DNA of 64,000 bases from NCBI RefSeq assembly GCF_016865585.1, contig NZ_JAESND010000003.1, forward strand, positions 248,001-312,000, in the 5' to 3' direction. The position numbers and the translations under genes were made by a program. Source of the stretch: Jeongeupia naejangsanensis. Lineage in GTDB: Bacteria > Pseudomonadota > Gammaproteobacteria > Burkholderiales > Chitinibacteraceae. Every line of letters begins with the position of its first letter. Position 1 is the stretch's first letter. The notes beneath the pieces are model-generated. The model did not search any database, was not told the DNA's origin, and saw only the letters and a list, made by a program, of their open reading frames with translations. This document shows positions 43,903-51,973 of this stretch, piece after piece.

Positions 43903-44898
43903 TTACAACTGGCCCATCACATGCTGGACCATCAGGCTGCTGCCGGCGACGCAGACCCACACCCCCAGACCGAGCAGGATGGGGCGGACGCCGGTGCCGC
44001 GCATCTGGCCGAGGTTGGACGACAGGCCGATGGCGGTCAGTGCGACGACGATCAGGAACTGCGCGATGTGGTGGGCCCACGGCACCAGCGCGGCGGGGAT
44101 CAGGCCGAAGGTGCTCAGCAGCGACGCAACGACAAACCAGAGGATGAACCACGGAAAGATGCGCTTGAGGCTGAAATCGCCGGCGCCGTGCTTGTGCTCG
44201 CGATGCGCCATGTAGGCGGCCATCGCCAGGCAGACCGGGATGATCAGCGTTGCGCGGGTCAGCTTGACGATGGTCGCGTACTCGCCGGCGAGGTGGCTGA
44301 AGCTGTAGCCGGCGGCCACCACCGACGAGGTGTCGTTGATCGCGGTGCCGGCCCACAGGCCGAAACCCTTGTCGGACAGGCCGAGCACGTGGCCGAGCAG
44401 CGGGAACAGCAGCACCGCGACGAGGTTGAACAGGAAGATCGTCGAGATCGAGAACGCGGTTTCGTGGTCGTCCGGCTTGAGGATCGGCGTCACCGCAGCG
44501 ATCGCCGAGCCGCCGCAGATGGCGGTACCGACACCGATCAGGATCTTGAGCTTGTCCGGCACGCCGAGCAGCTTGCCGAGCACGACCGCCGAAACGAAGG
44601 CGGTGGCGACGGTGACCAGCGTCACTTCGAGCGACTGCATCCCGGTTTCGGCAACCTGGGTGAAGTTGAGGCCGATGCCGAGGGCGATGATCGACCACTG
44701 CAGGATGTCCTTGGCGGCAAAGCCGATACCGGGGCGGAAGCGCTCGCCCGGGTGCCAGAGGTTGTTGACCGCGAGGCCGAGCACGATGCCGATGACCGGG
44801 CCGCCGACCAGCGGAAAGGCTTCGCCGAGCAGGGCGGCGACAGTGGCCAGCGCCAGTGCCAGCGCAAGACCGTGACGATGCGTACGTATGAAGTTCAT
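43903..44898 (-). CDS. yeiH: YeiH-family putative sulfite/sulfate exporter
   Basis: About ten membrane helices over 331 aa, with marks of the family: GPVIGIVLGLAVNNLW, ALGIGLNFTQVAETG, GVGTAICGGSAIAAVTPIL and WAGTAINDTSSVVAAGYSF. YeiH-type proteins are predicted sulfur-oxyanion exporters controlled by YeiE. AAGGA stands 8 bases from ATG 44898 and excludes the ATG at 44907. It converges on metY and is divergent from the yeiE-like regulator. Confidence 0.9.
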   Translation of the reverse strand: MNFIRTHRHGLALALALATVAALLGEAFPLVGGPVIGIVLGLAVNNLWHPGERFRPGIGFAAKDILQWSIIALGIGLNFTQVAETGMQSLEVTLVTVATAFVSAVVLGKLLGVPDKLKILIGVGTAICGGSAIAAVTPILKPDDHETAFSISTIFLFNLVAVLLFPLLGHVLGLSDKGFGLWAGTAINDTSSVVAAGYSFSHLAGEYATIVKLTRATLIIPVCLAMAAYMAHREHKHGAGDFSLKRIFPWFILWFVVASLLSTFGLIPAALVPWAHHIAQFLIVVALTAIGLSSNLGQMRGTGVRPILLGLGVWVCVAGSSLMVQHVMGQL

Positions 44899-44970
44899 TG
44901 CTGCCATCCTTGGCCGAAAGCTTTCTTGCTGACGGTTGTTATTGCAGATGGAGCTAACTATGTTCTTTGT

Positions 44971-44997
44971 GGTTATATGTGTAAAAACGGTTATATG
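44971..44997. promoter_or_regulatory. Tandem GGTTATATG sites in the yeiH-yeiE gap
   Basis: GGTTATATG occurs at 44971-44979 and 44989-44997, 18 bases apart on the same face with small offset. The second is within AACGGTTATATG, identical to the metY promoter element. This is the expected layout of a LysR-type regulator site controlling yeiH and itself. Confidence 0.55.
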
Positions 44998-45152
44998 GCG
45001 ATATTTAATCGGTAAAACCGATTGATCGAGCTTGGGCGCCGCAAAGCCAGTCTTGGCGCGGCTTGCCGCGATGGTGGCAGCGGTGGCCGGTACTGCCGCA
45101 GTAGCGATTCCGGTGTTTTTACCGGAGGTCGAGTCGAAAATTGGGGGGCGAA

Positions 45153-46079
45153 ATGATCCGGTTGACCTTGCGCGAGCTTGAAGTGTTCGTGACCACGGCA
45201 CAGCTGGGCGGCATTACCGCCGCCGGTGCCGGGCTGGGTTTGTCGCAGTCGGCGGCCAGCGGTGCGCTGGCCGAACTCGAGCGCCGGCTCGGCGTCACGG
45301 TGTTCGACCGCATCGGCCGGCGGGTGCAGCTGAACGAGCACGGCCGCTGGCTGTTGCCGCAGGCCGAGGCCCTGCTGGCGCAGGCGCGCGAAATCGAGGC
45401 GCGTTTTCGCGGCGATGCACCGGCGCGGCTGCGGCTCGCGGCCAGCTCGACCATCGGCAACCGGGTGCTGCCCGAGTTGCTGGGGCTGCTGATGCTCGAA
45501 GACCCGGAAAGCCGCGCCGAGATCGCGATCGGCAACACGCAGGAGGCGATTGCCGCCGTCGCCGAGTACCGCGCCGATCTCGGCCTGATCGAAGGCATCG
45601 CCCACGATGCGCGAGTGAACGTCGAGCCGTGGCTGGCCGACGAACTGGTCGTGGTCGCGCCGCCGGCCCATCCGTGGACCGGGGCGACGGTGACGCCGCC
45701 GATGCTGGCGGATGCGCAATGGGTGCTGCGCGAGCAGGGCTCGGGCACGCGCGAGGTGCTCGAGTCGACGCTGGCGCCGCTGGTCGGCAGCCCGAAGGTC
45801 GCGCTCGAGCTGGGGACCAGCGAAGCGGTCAAGGGCGCGGTGCGCGCCGGACTCGGGCTGGCCTGCCTGTCGCGGCGTACCGTGGCGACCGAGCTGGTGC
45901 GCGGCGAGCTCGTTGCGCTGGCGACGCCGGATCTGGACCTGACGCGCTGCTTTTACCTGATCCGTGCACGCGACAAGGTGCTGACGCAGGGCGCCGGGCG
46001 CTTCCTGACACTGTGCCGTGCACAGCTGACGCGCGAACGGCAGGCGGCCGACTCGCCGGCCATGGGCAAAAGCAAGTAG
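45153..46079 (+). CDS. yeiE: LysR-type regulator, YeiE-like (sulfite-responsive)
   Basis: The winged HTH is [20 protein letters not shown] and [19 protein letters not shown]; it is close to E. coli YeiE over its length ([61 protein letters not shown]). YeiE is reported to sense sulfite and control yeiH. GGGGGG lies 4 bases from ATG 45153. 308 aa. Probable targets here are yeiH, metY and itself through the GGTTATATG sites. Confidence 0.92.
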   Translation: MIRLTLRELEVFVTTAQLGGITAAGAGLGLSQSAASGALAELERRLGVTVFDRIGRRVQLNEHGRWLLPQAEALLAQAREIEARFRGDAPARLRLAASSTIGNRVLPELLGLLMLEDPESRAEIAIGNTQEAIAAVAEYRADLGLIEGIAHDARVNVEPWLADELVVVAPPAHPWTGATVTPPMLADAQWVLREQGSGTREVLESTLAPLVGSPKVALELGTSEAVKGAVRAGLGLACLSRRTVATELVRGELVALATPDLDLTRCFYLIRARDKVLTQGAGRFLTLCRAQLTRERQAADSPAMGKSK

Positions 46080-46128
46080 AATCAGCAGGTTTCAGAACCG
46101 GAAACCGGACCATCCGGCCAAGACCGAC

Positions 46129-47022
46129 ATGCTGACCTTCCAGGACATCCTTCTCAAGCTGCAGACCTACTGGGCAAGCCAGGGCTGCGCGCTGCTGCAA
46201 CCGTACGACCTCGAAGTCGGCGCGGGCACCTTCCACACCGCGACCTTCCTGCGCTCGCTCGGCCCCGAGCCGTGGAACGCCGCCTACGTGCAGCCGAGCC
46301 GCCGCCCGAAGGACGGCCGCTATGGCGAGAACCCGAACCGGCTGCAGCACTACTACCAGTTCCAGGTCGCGCTGAAGCCGAACCCGGACAACATCCTCGA
46401 CCTCTACCTCGGCTCGCTGAAGGAACTCGGCATCGACCCGACGGTTCACGACATCCGCTTCGTCGAGGACGACTGGGAAAGCCCGACGCTGGGCGCCTGG
46501 GGCCTCGGCTGGGAGGTGTGGCTGAACGGCATGGAAGTCACCCAGTTCACCTATTTCCAGCAGGTCGGCGGCCTCGACTGCAAGCCGGTGCTCGGCGAGA
46601 TCACCTACGGTGTCGAACGGCTGGCGATGTACCTGCAGGGCGTCGAGAACGTCTACGACCTCGTGTGGACCGTCTACCCGAACGGCCAGAAGGTCACCTA
46701 CGGCGACATCTATCACCAGAACGAGGTCGAGCAGTCGACCTACAACTTCGAATACGCCAACGTCGAACTGCTGTTCAAGCTGTTCAACGATTTCGAAGGC
46801 GAAGCACAGCGGCTGATCGAAGCCGGCCTGCCGCTGCCGGGCTACGAAATGGTGATGAAGTGTTCGCACACCTTCAACCTGCTCGACGCCCGTGGCGCGA
46901 TCTCGGTGACCGAACGTGCCGCCTACATCGGCCGCGTCCGCAACCTGTCGCGCATGGTCGCGCAGGCGTATTACGACAGCCGCGAAGCCCTCGGCTTCCC
47001 GATGTGCAACCCGGCGGCCTGA
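46129..47022 (+). CDS. glyQ: Glycyl-tRNA synthetase alpha subunit
   Basis: Catalytic subunit of the bacterial alpha2beta2 enzyme that charges tRNA-Gly. [57 protein letters not shown] and [19 protein letters not shown] are hallmarks. 297 aa. The beta subunit gene does not follow at once: a lipoprotein gene lies between, starting 5 bases after the stop. Confidence 0.98.
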   Translation: MLTFQDILLKLQTYWASQGCALLQPYDLEVGAGTFHTATFLRSLGPEPWNAAYVQPSRRPKDGRYGENPNRLQHYYQFQVALKPNPDNILDLYLGSLKELGIDPTVHDIRFVEDDWESPTLGAWGLGWEVWLNGMEVTQFTYFQQVGGLDCKPVLGEITYGVERLAMYLQGVENVYDLVWTVYPNGQKVTYGDIYHQNEVEQSTYNFEYANVELLFKLFNDFEGEAQRLIEAGLPLPGYEMVMKCSHTFNLLDARGAISVTERAAYIGRVRNLSRMVAQAYYDSREALGFPMCNPAA

Positions 47023-47026
47023 TGCA

Positions 47027-47500
47027 ATGAAGGCGCTTGCGCTGTGCCTGCCCTTGCTGCTCGCCGCCTGCGGCGACTTCGAGGACGGCACGCGCGGGCC
47101 GCAACCGGTGCCGGGCAGCAGTGCCGACTGGCGCAACTACGGCGAACCCGACGGCATGAAGGTCGATGTCGACGTCAATTCGATCTCGCACCGCGACCGC
47201 GCGGGCAGCACCCAGTACACCTATGTGTGGATGCGCCAGACCTTCGCCGAAGACCAGATCGACGGCGAATCGAAAGGGCGTTACCGGGTCAAGTACGCGC
47301 GCCAGGCGATCGACTGCCCGAGCGGGCGGATGGCCGGCATCGCCGTGTCGTTGCGAACGCCCGACGGTGAGGAAATCGCCCGTTACGACGTTCCCGGCTT
47401 CCAGTGGGAATTCGCTGCACCCGAGCCCGACAGCTACGGCGCCGATTTCGTGCGTCAGGTCTGCAAGATGATGGCCGACAAGGCCCAGAACAAAGAGTGA
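47027..47500 (+). CDS. Lipoprotein with surface-adhesin E-like domain, 157 aa
   Basis: MKALALCLPLLLAACGD is a short lipoprotein signal with lipobox LAAC. The mature part contains WRNYGEPDGMKVDVDVNSIS, YTYVWMRQTF and YRVKYARQAIDCPSGRMAGI, a pattern like the surface-adhesin E family, small beta-sheet lipoproteins of unsettled role. It sits between glyQ and glyS with gaps of 4 and 5 bases, an insertion into a normally adjacent gene pair. Asp follows the Gly after the lipid Cys, not at +2, so inner-membrane retention is not expected. Confidence 0.75.
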   Translation: MKALALCLPLLLAACGDFEDGTRGPQPVPGSSADWRNYGEPDGMKVDVDVNSISHRDRAGSTQYTYVWMRQTFAEDQIDGESKGRYRVKYARQAIDCPSGRMAGIAVSLRTPDGEEIARYDVPGFQWEFAAPEPDSYGADFVRQVCKMMADKAQNKE

Positions 47501-47505
47501 TCGTC

Positions 47506-49581
47506 ATGTCCGATACCCAGTCCAGCAAGACCCTGTTGATCGAACTGTTTACCGAAGAGCTGCCGCCGAAGGCGCTCAAGAAACTGGGCGACGCGTTCGC
47601 CCGGTCGATTTTCGACGAGCTTGCCAAGCTTGGCTTCGTTGCCAAGGACGGTGATTGCCACCCGTTCGCCAGCCCGCGCCGGCTGGCGGTGACAATTCCG
47701 GACGTGCTCGCGCTCCAGCCCGAGCAGCAGATCGAACGTCGCGGCCCGGCCGTCGCCTCCGGCTACAAGGATGGCCAGCCGACGCCGGCGCTGGCCGGTT
47801 TCGCCCGTTCGTGCGGCGTCGAGATTTCCGCGCTCGAGCAGGGCTCGGACGGCAAGCAGGACGTGTTCATTTTCCGCAGCGTGAAGGCCGGTGAAACGCT
47901 GGCCAACGTGCTGTCCGGGCTGATCGAAGCCGCGCTGAAGAAGCTGCCCGCGCCGAAGATGATGCGCTGGGGCGATCGCGACGGCCAGTTCATCCGTCCG
48001 GTGCACGGTCTGGTCGTGCTGCACGGCAGCGACGTCGTGCCGGCCAAGGTGCTGCACCTCGCGTCGGGCCGTGTCAGCCAGGGCCACCGCTTCCTGTCGA
48101 AGGGCGCAGTCGAGTTCGCCAGTGCCGACGAATACGCGAAGAAAATCTACGAAGAGGGCAAGGTCGTCGCCAGCTTCGCCGCGCGCCACGAGCTGGTCGT
48201 CGACCGCCTCAAGTCCGCTGCCGCCAAGCTGAACGCAACGATCGCCGCCGATGATGCGCTGTTCGACGAGGTGACCGCGCTGGTCGAGTGGCCGGTGGTG
48301 CTCGAGGCCGGCTTCGAGGCCGAATTCCTCAAGGTGCCGCAGGAATGCCTGATCCTGACGATGCAGCAGAACCAGAAGTACTTCCCGCTGCTCGACCAGG
48401 CCGGCAAGCTGATGAACCGCTTCCTGCTGGTGTCCAATCTCGAAGCGGCCGACCCGAGCCACATCATCACCGGCAACGAGCGCGTACTGCGCGCGCGGCT
48501 GTCGGACGCGCAGTTCTTCTATGCGCAGGATCAGAAGAAGAAGCTCGAATCGCGCGTCGAAGGGCTGCGCAGCGTCGTCTACCACAACAAGATCGGCACC
48601 CAGTACGAGCGCGTCGAACGCCTCGTGAAGCTGGCCGGCGAAATCGGCCCGGCGCTCGGTGCGCAGCGCGCCGATTGCGAACGCGCGGCGAAGCTGGCCA
48701 AGGCCGACCTCGTGTCGGACATGGTCGGCGAGTTCCCGGAACTGCAGGGCACCATGGGCCGCTATTACGCGCAGATCGACGGCGAGAACGCCGCGGTCGC
48801 CGATGCGATCGAACAGCACTACCGCCCGCGCTTCGCCGGTGACGCGCTGCCGGAAGGCCCGGTGGCGCAGGCCGTCGCGCTGGCCGACAAGCTCGAAGCC
48901 ATCGTCGGCATCTACGGCATCGGCCTGATCCCGACCGGCGACAAGGACCCGTTCGCATTGCGCCGCGCCGCACTCGGCGTGCTGCGCCAGCTGCTGGTGC
49001 TGCCGCTGGACCTGAAGTCGCTGCTGACCGCGACTGCCGCGACCTTCCCGAGCGGCGTGATCAAGGACGGCACGATTGCAGGTGTCCAGGGCTTCATGCT
49101 CGACCGGCTGAAGAACTTCCTCGCCGCCGATTATCCGGTGGCCGACATCGACGCCGTGCTGGCGCTGAACCCGGAACGCTTCGACGACGTCGTCCAGCGC
49201 CTCGACGCGGTCGCCGCGTTCAAGGCACTGCCGGAATCGGCAGCACTGGCTGCCGCCAACAAGCGCATCCGCAACATCCTCAAGAAGGTCGACACCGCGC
49301 TGCCGGTGCTGAATGCGGCATTGTTCGACAGCGAGGCCGAAAAGGCGCTGTTCGCGGCGTTCGAGGCCGTGACGCCGCAAGCCGAGGCTGCGCTGGCCAA
49401 GCAGGACTTCACCGGCGCCCTGAAGGCACTGGCTGCGCTGAAGACGCCGGTCGACGCGTTCTTCGACGGCGTGATGGTGATGGCCGACGATCTTGCCGTG
49501 CGCGGCAACCGTCTGGCGCTGCTGTCGGCGCTGGCCGGGCTGATGAACCGCGTTGCGGAGCTGTCGCTGCTTGCCGATTAA
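47506..49581 (+). CDS. glyS: Glycyl-tRNA synthetase beta subunit
   Basis: Binds tRNA-Gly and completes the alpha2beta2 synthetase. KTLLIELFTEELPPKALKKL is the conserved start; KEPFASPRRLAV-like HPFASPRRLAVTI, VPQECLILTMQQNQKYFPL and GEFPELQGTMGRYYAQIDGE follow. The C-terminal part has the anticodon-binding-like region with KDPFALRRAALGVLRQLLVL. 691 aa. Lies 5 bases after the lipoprotein gene and so depends on its transcription. Confidence 0.97.
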   Translation: MSDTQSSKTLLIELFTEELPPKALKKLGDAFARSIFDELAKLGFVAKDGDCHPFASPRRLAVTIPDVLALQPEQQIERRGPAVASGYKDGQPTPALAGFARSCGVEISALEQGSDGKQDVFIFRSVKAGETLANVLSGLIEAALKKLPAPKMMRWGDRDGQFIRPVHGLVVLHGSDVVPAKVLHLASGRVSQGHRFLSKGAVEFASADEYAKKIYEEGKVVASFAARHELVVDRLKSAAAKLNATIAADDALFDEVTALVEWPVVLEAGFEAEFLKVPQECLILTMQQNQKYFPLLDQAGKLMNRFLLVSNLEAADPSHIITGNERVLRARLSDAQFFYAQDQKKKLESRVEGLRSVVYHNKIGTQYERVERLVKLAGEIGPALGAQRADCERAAKLAKADLVSDMVGEFPELQGTMGRYYAQIDGENAAVADAIEQHYRPRFAGDALPEGPVAQAVALADKLEAIVGIYGIGLIPTGDKDPFALRRAALGVLRQLLVLPLDLKSLLTATAATFPSGVIKDGTIAGVQGFMLDRLKNFLAADYPVADIDAVLALNPERFDDVVQRLDAVAAFKALPESAALAAANKRIRNILKKVDTALPVLNAALFDSEAEKALFAAFEAVTPQAEAALAKQDFTGALKALAALKTPVDAFFDGVMVMADDLAVRGNRLALLSALAGLMNRVAELSLLAD

Positions 49582-49645
49582 GCGCCGATTGAACACGGGC
49601 GGCGACCATGCCGCCCTGCCGTGGATGCCCGCAACGGAGGGGCCG

Positions 49646-50185
49646 ATGAAGCTGCTGATTCTGGACCGCGATGGCGTGATCAATCACGACAGCCCGGACT
49701 ACATCAAGTCGCCGGACGAGTGGATCCCGATTGCGGGCAGTCTCGATGCGATCGGTGCGCTGACGCGCGCCGGCTGGACGCTGGTCGTTGCGACCAACCA
49801 GAGCGGCATCGGCCGCGGCTATTACGACGTGGCGACGCTGAACCGCATCCACGCCAAGATGCACCGGCTGGTCCACGACGCCGGTGGCGAGATCGACGCC
49901 ATCTTCTTCTGCCCGCACATGTCGGAAGCGCAATGCCGCTGCCGCAAGCCGGCGCCGGGGATGGTGCTCGACATCGCCAAGCGCTTCCACGTGTCGCCGA
50001 CCGAGTTGTGGATGGTCGGCGACAGCCAGCGCGACCTTGAAGCGATTGCCGCTGCTGGCGGCAAGCCGCTGCTGGTGCGTACCGGCAACGGCAAGAAGAC
50101 CGAAGGCAAGAACAGCCTGCCGCCGGGAACCCGGGTGTTCGATGATCTGGCGGCAGTAGCAGACTGGCTCCAGCGCCTCGGCTAG
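49646..50185 (+). CDS. gmhB: D-glycero-beta-D-manno-heptose 1,7-bisphosphate 7-phosphatase
   Basis: HAD phosphatase that makes heptose-1-P for the LPS inner core. The nucleophile and acid are D7 and D9 in LILDRDGVIN. The structural zinc site is C89-x-H91 and C97-x-C99 (FCPHMSEAQCRCRKPAPG). Also present are VATNQSGIGRGYYD and WMVGDSQRDLEA. 179 aa. GGAGG lies 7 bases before ATG 49646. Together with kdsD/kdsC and lptCAB it shows an LPS-making cell. Confidence 0.94.
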   Translation: MKLLILDRDGVINHDSPDYIKSPDEWIPIAGSLDAIGALTRAGWTLVVATNQSGIGRGYYDVATLNRIHAKMHRLVHDAGGEIDAIFFCPHMSEAQCRCRKPAPGMVLDIAKRFHVSPTELWMVGDSQRDLEAIAAAGGKPLLVRTGNGKKTEGKNSLPPGTRVFDDLAAVADWLQRLG

Positions 50186-50248
50186 GCGCCCATTCCGTCT
50201 GGCGACTGCGCCTTCGCATCCCGGGCCCGTCCGATGCTCGAAATCCTC

Positions 50249-50265
50249 ATGGCCCAAACGGCCAT
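50249..50265. other. Hairpin in the gmhB-plsC intergenic region
   Basis: ATGGCC-CAAAC-GGCCAT forms a short perfect stem within the 198-base gap. The flanks (TCCGGTTTCTGCGCTTCGGG) look like a dispersed extragenic element, but only this one copy is present here. Nothing else is evident in the gap apart from a TATTTTTTT run near 50343. Confidence 0.35.
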
Positions 50266-50383
50266 TCCGGTTTCTGCGCTTCGGGCGAACCCGGCCTGCT
50301 TTGGCTCGCTCGCCAGCCGAAACGGGCTTCGGCGGCGCGCGGTATTTTTTTGAAACCATCATGACTTTCGACACGGACCGGCA

Positions 50384-51112
50384 ATGATCTGGATTCGCTC
50401 CATCCTCTACTGGCTCGGCATGGCGATCATCACGCCGCCGTATGCCGTTTTCTGCATTCTGATCCTGCCGCTGCCGCCGGTGCTGCGTACGCGCATCATC
50501 ACCGGCTGGAGCCGGGTGCTGCTGTGGTGGCTCGGGGTGACCTGTGGCCTCAAGGGCCGGATCGTCGGCAAGGAGAACATCCCGGCCGGGCCGGCGATGA
50601 TCGTCTGCAAGCACCAGTCGGCATGGGAAACGATGGCGCTGCAGATGGTGTTCCCGCCGATGGTCTTCGTGATCAAGCGCGAACTGCTCAAGCTGCCGTT
50701 CTTCGGCTGGGGGCTGAAGGCCACGTCGCCGATCGCGATCGACCGCTCGAACCGCTCGGAAGCACAGCGCATGCTGATGGAGCAGGGGCAGGACCGGATC
50801 AGGCACGGCTACTGGATCACCATCTTTCCCGAGGGAACCCGCATTGCGCCGGGCGAACGCGGCAAGTACAAGCCCGGCGGTGCCCGGCTGGCGATTTCGC
50901 TGGGCATTCCGCTGGTGCCGGTGATGGTCAATGCCGGCGAATACTGGCCGCGCAATTCCTTCCTCAAGCATCCGGGCACGATCACGATGAAGATCGGCAA
51001 GCCGATCGACACCACCGGCCGCGACCCGCTCGAGCTGACCCGCGAAGTCGAGGACTGGATCGAAACCGAACTGGCCGCGATGCCCGATCGCGGCCCCTGC
51101 TTTCCGAAGTAA
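50384..51112 (+). CDS. plsC: 1-acyl-sn-glycerol-3-phosphate acyltransferase
   Basis: Adds the second acyl chain to lysophosphatidate at the inner membrane. A hydrophobic N-terminus is followed by the acyltransferase motifs: the first reads KHQSAWE, so H77-x4-E82 replaces the common H-x4-D; the later FPEGTR is at 148-153, then KPGGARLAISLGIPLVPV. 242 aa. The His-x4-Glu variant also occurs in other family members and should be active. The YgjP-like gene starts at the base after the stop. Confidence 0.92.
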   Translation: MIWIRSILYWLGMAIITPPYAVFCILILPLPPVLRTRIITGWSRVLLWWLGVTCGLKGRIVGKENIPAGPAMIVCKHQSAWETMALQMVFPPMVFVIKRELLKLPFFGWGLKATSPIAIDRSNRSEAQRMLMEQGQDRIRHGYWITIFPEGTRIAPGERGKYKPGGARLAISLGIPLVPVMVNAGEYWPRNSFLKHPGTITMKIGKPIDTTGRDPLELTREVEDWIETELAAMPDRGPCFPK

Positions 51113-51790
51113 ATGAGCGAGCGGCGCGTACGCCACCCGGGCGGCGAAATCGCCTACACGGTGAAGCGCAGCGCCCGACGCCGCTCGATCGGCCTGCGCA
51201 TCGACGCTGGCGGCCTCAGCGTCGCGCTGCCGGCGCATGCCAGCCTCGCCGATGCCGACCGCGCCGTCCTGGGGCGCCTGGACTGGATACTCAAGCACCT
51301 TGCCAGGCGGCCAGCCCCCGTGGCAGCGCTGGCCGACGGCGCCAGCATCGGCTGGTTCGGCAAGCCGATGCGCATCGTTGCCGGGGCCAAGCGCACCGCC
51401 CTTGTCGACGGTGCGCTGCATGTCGCCGGCCACGACGCCACGCTGGCGCCGGCGCTGACCCGCTTCCTGCAGCGTACGGCGCGGGCCTACTTCGCCGAAC
51501 GCGTACCGCTCTGGTCCGAACGGATGGGGCTGCAGCCGAGCCAGCTCAGGCTGACCTCGGCCGGGACGCGCTGGGGCAGCTGTACCGCCGCCGGCGCGGT
51601 CCGGCTGAACTGGCGTCTGGTGCAGGCGCCGTTCGACGTGATCGACTACGTGATCATCCACGAGCTGGCCCATCTGGCCGAGCTCAACCATTCGCCGCGT
51701 TTCTGGGCCATCGTCGCGCAGCACTGCCCGGCGTGGAAGGCGCAGCGCGACTGGCTCAAGCAGCACGGCCACGGCTTGCTCGGCTGGTAG
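51113..51790 (+). CDS. YgjP-like M48/SprT-type zinc metallopeptidase
   Basis: C-terminal zinc motif H183-E-L-A-H187 with a third ligand near H193 (IIHELAHLAELNHSPRFW), preceded by the family-typical TRWGSCTAAGAVRLNWRL. The N-terminus IAYTVKRSARRRSIGLRI is basic and typical of the DUF45/YgjP group. No signal peptide, so cytosolic. 225 aa. The ATG abuts the plsC stop. Substrate unknown. Confidence 0.88.
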   Translation: MSERRVRHPGGEIAYTVKRSARRRSIGLRIDAGGLSVALPAHASLADADRAVLGRLDWILKHLARRPAPVAALADGASIGWFGKPMRIVAGAKRTALVDGALHVAGHDATLAPALTRFLQRTARAYFAERVPLWSERMGLQPSQLRLTSAGTRWGSCTAAGAVRLNWRLVQAPFDVIDYVIIHELAHLAELNHSPRFWAIVAQHCPAWKAQRDWLKQHGHGLLGW

Positions 51791-51973
51791 TTCGTCCGGA
51801 TGGTTGCGGAATTAATTACTTCTAATTTGCCCGGCTTTCCCCGCGTCTTGATCTTGAACAACGACGTGTAAGCTTTGTGGGTGCAACCTTGTTTGCGGGA
51901 GGCGGGGCTGATTCAGTCCTGCTGCAGTCGATCAGTCCGGGCCACAAGCCCGGATGCAAGCAAGGAAAAGCAG

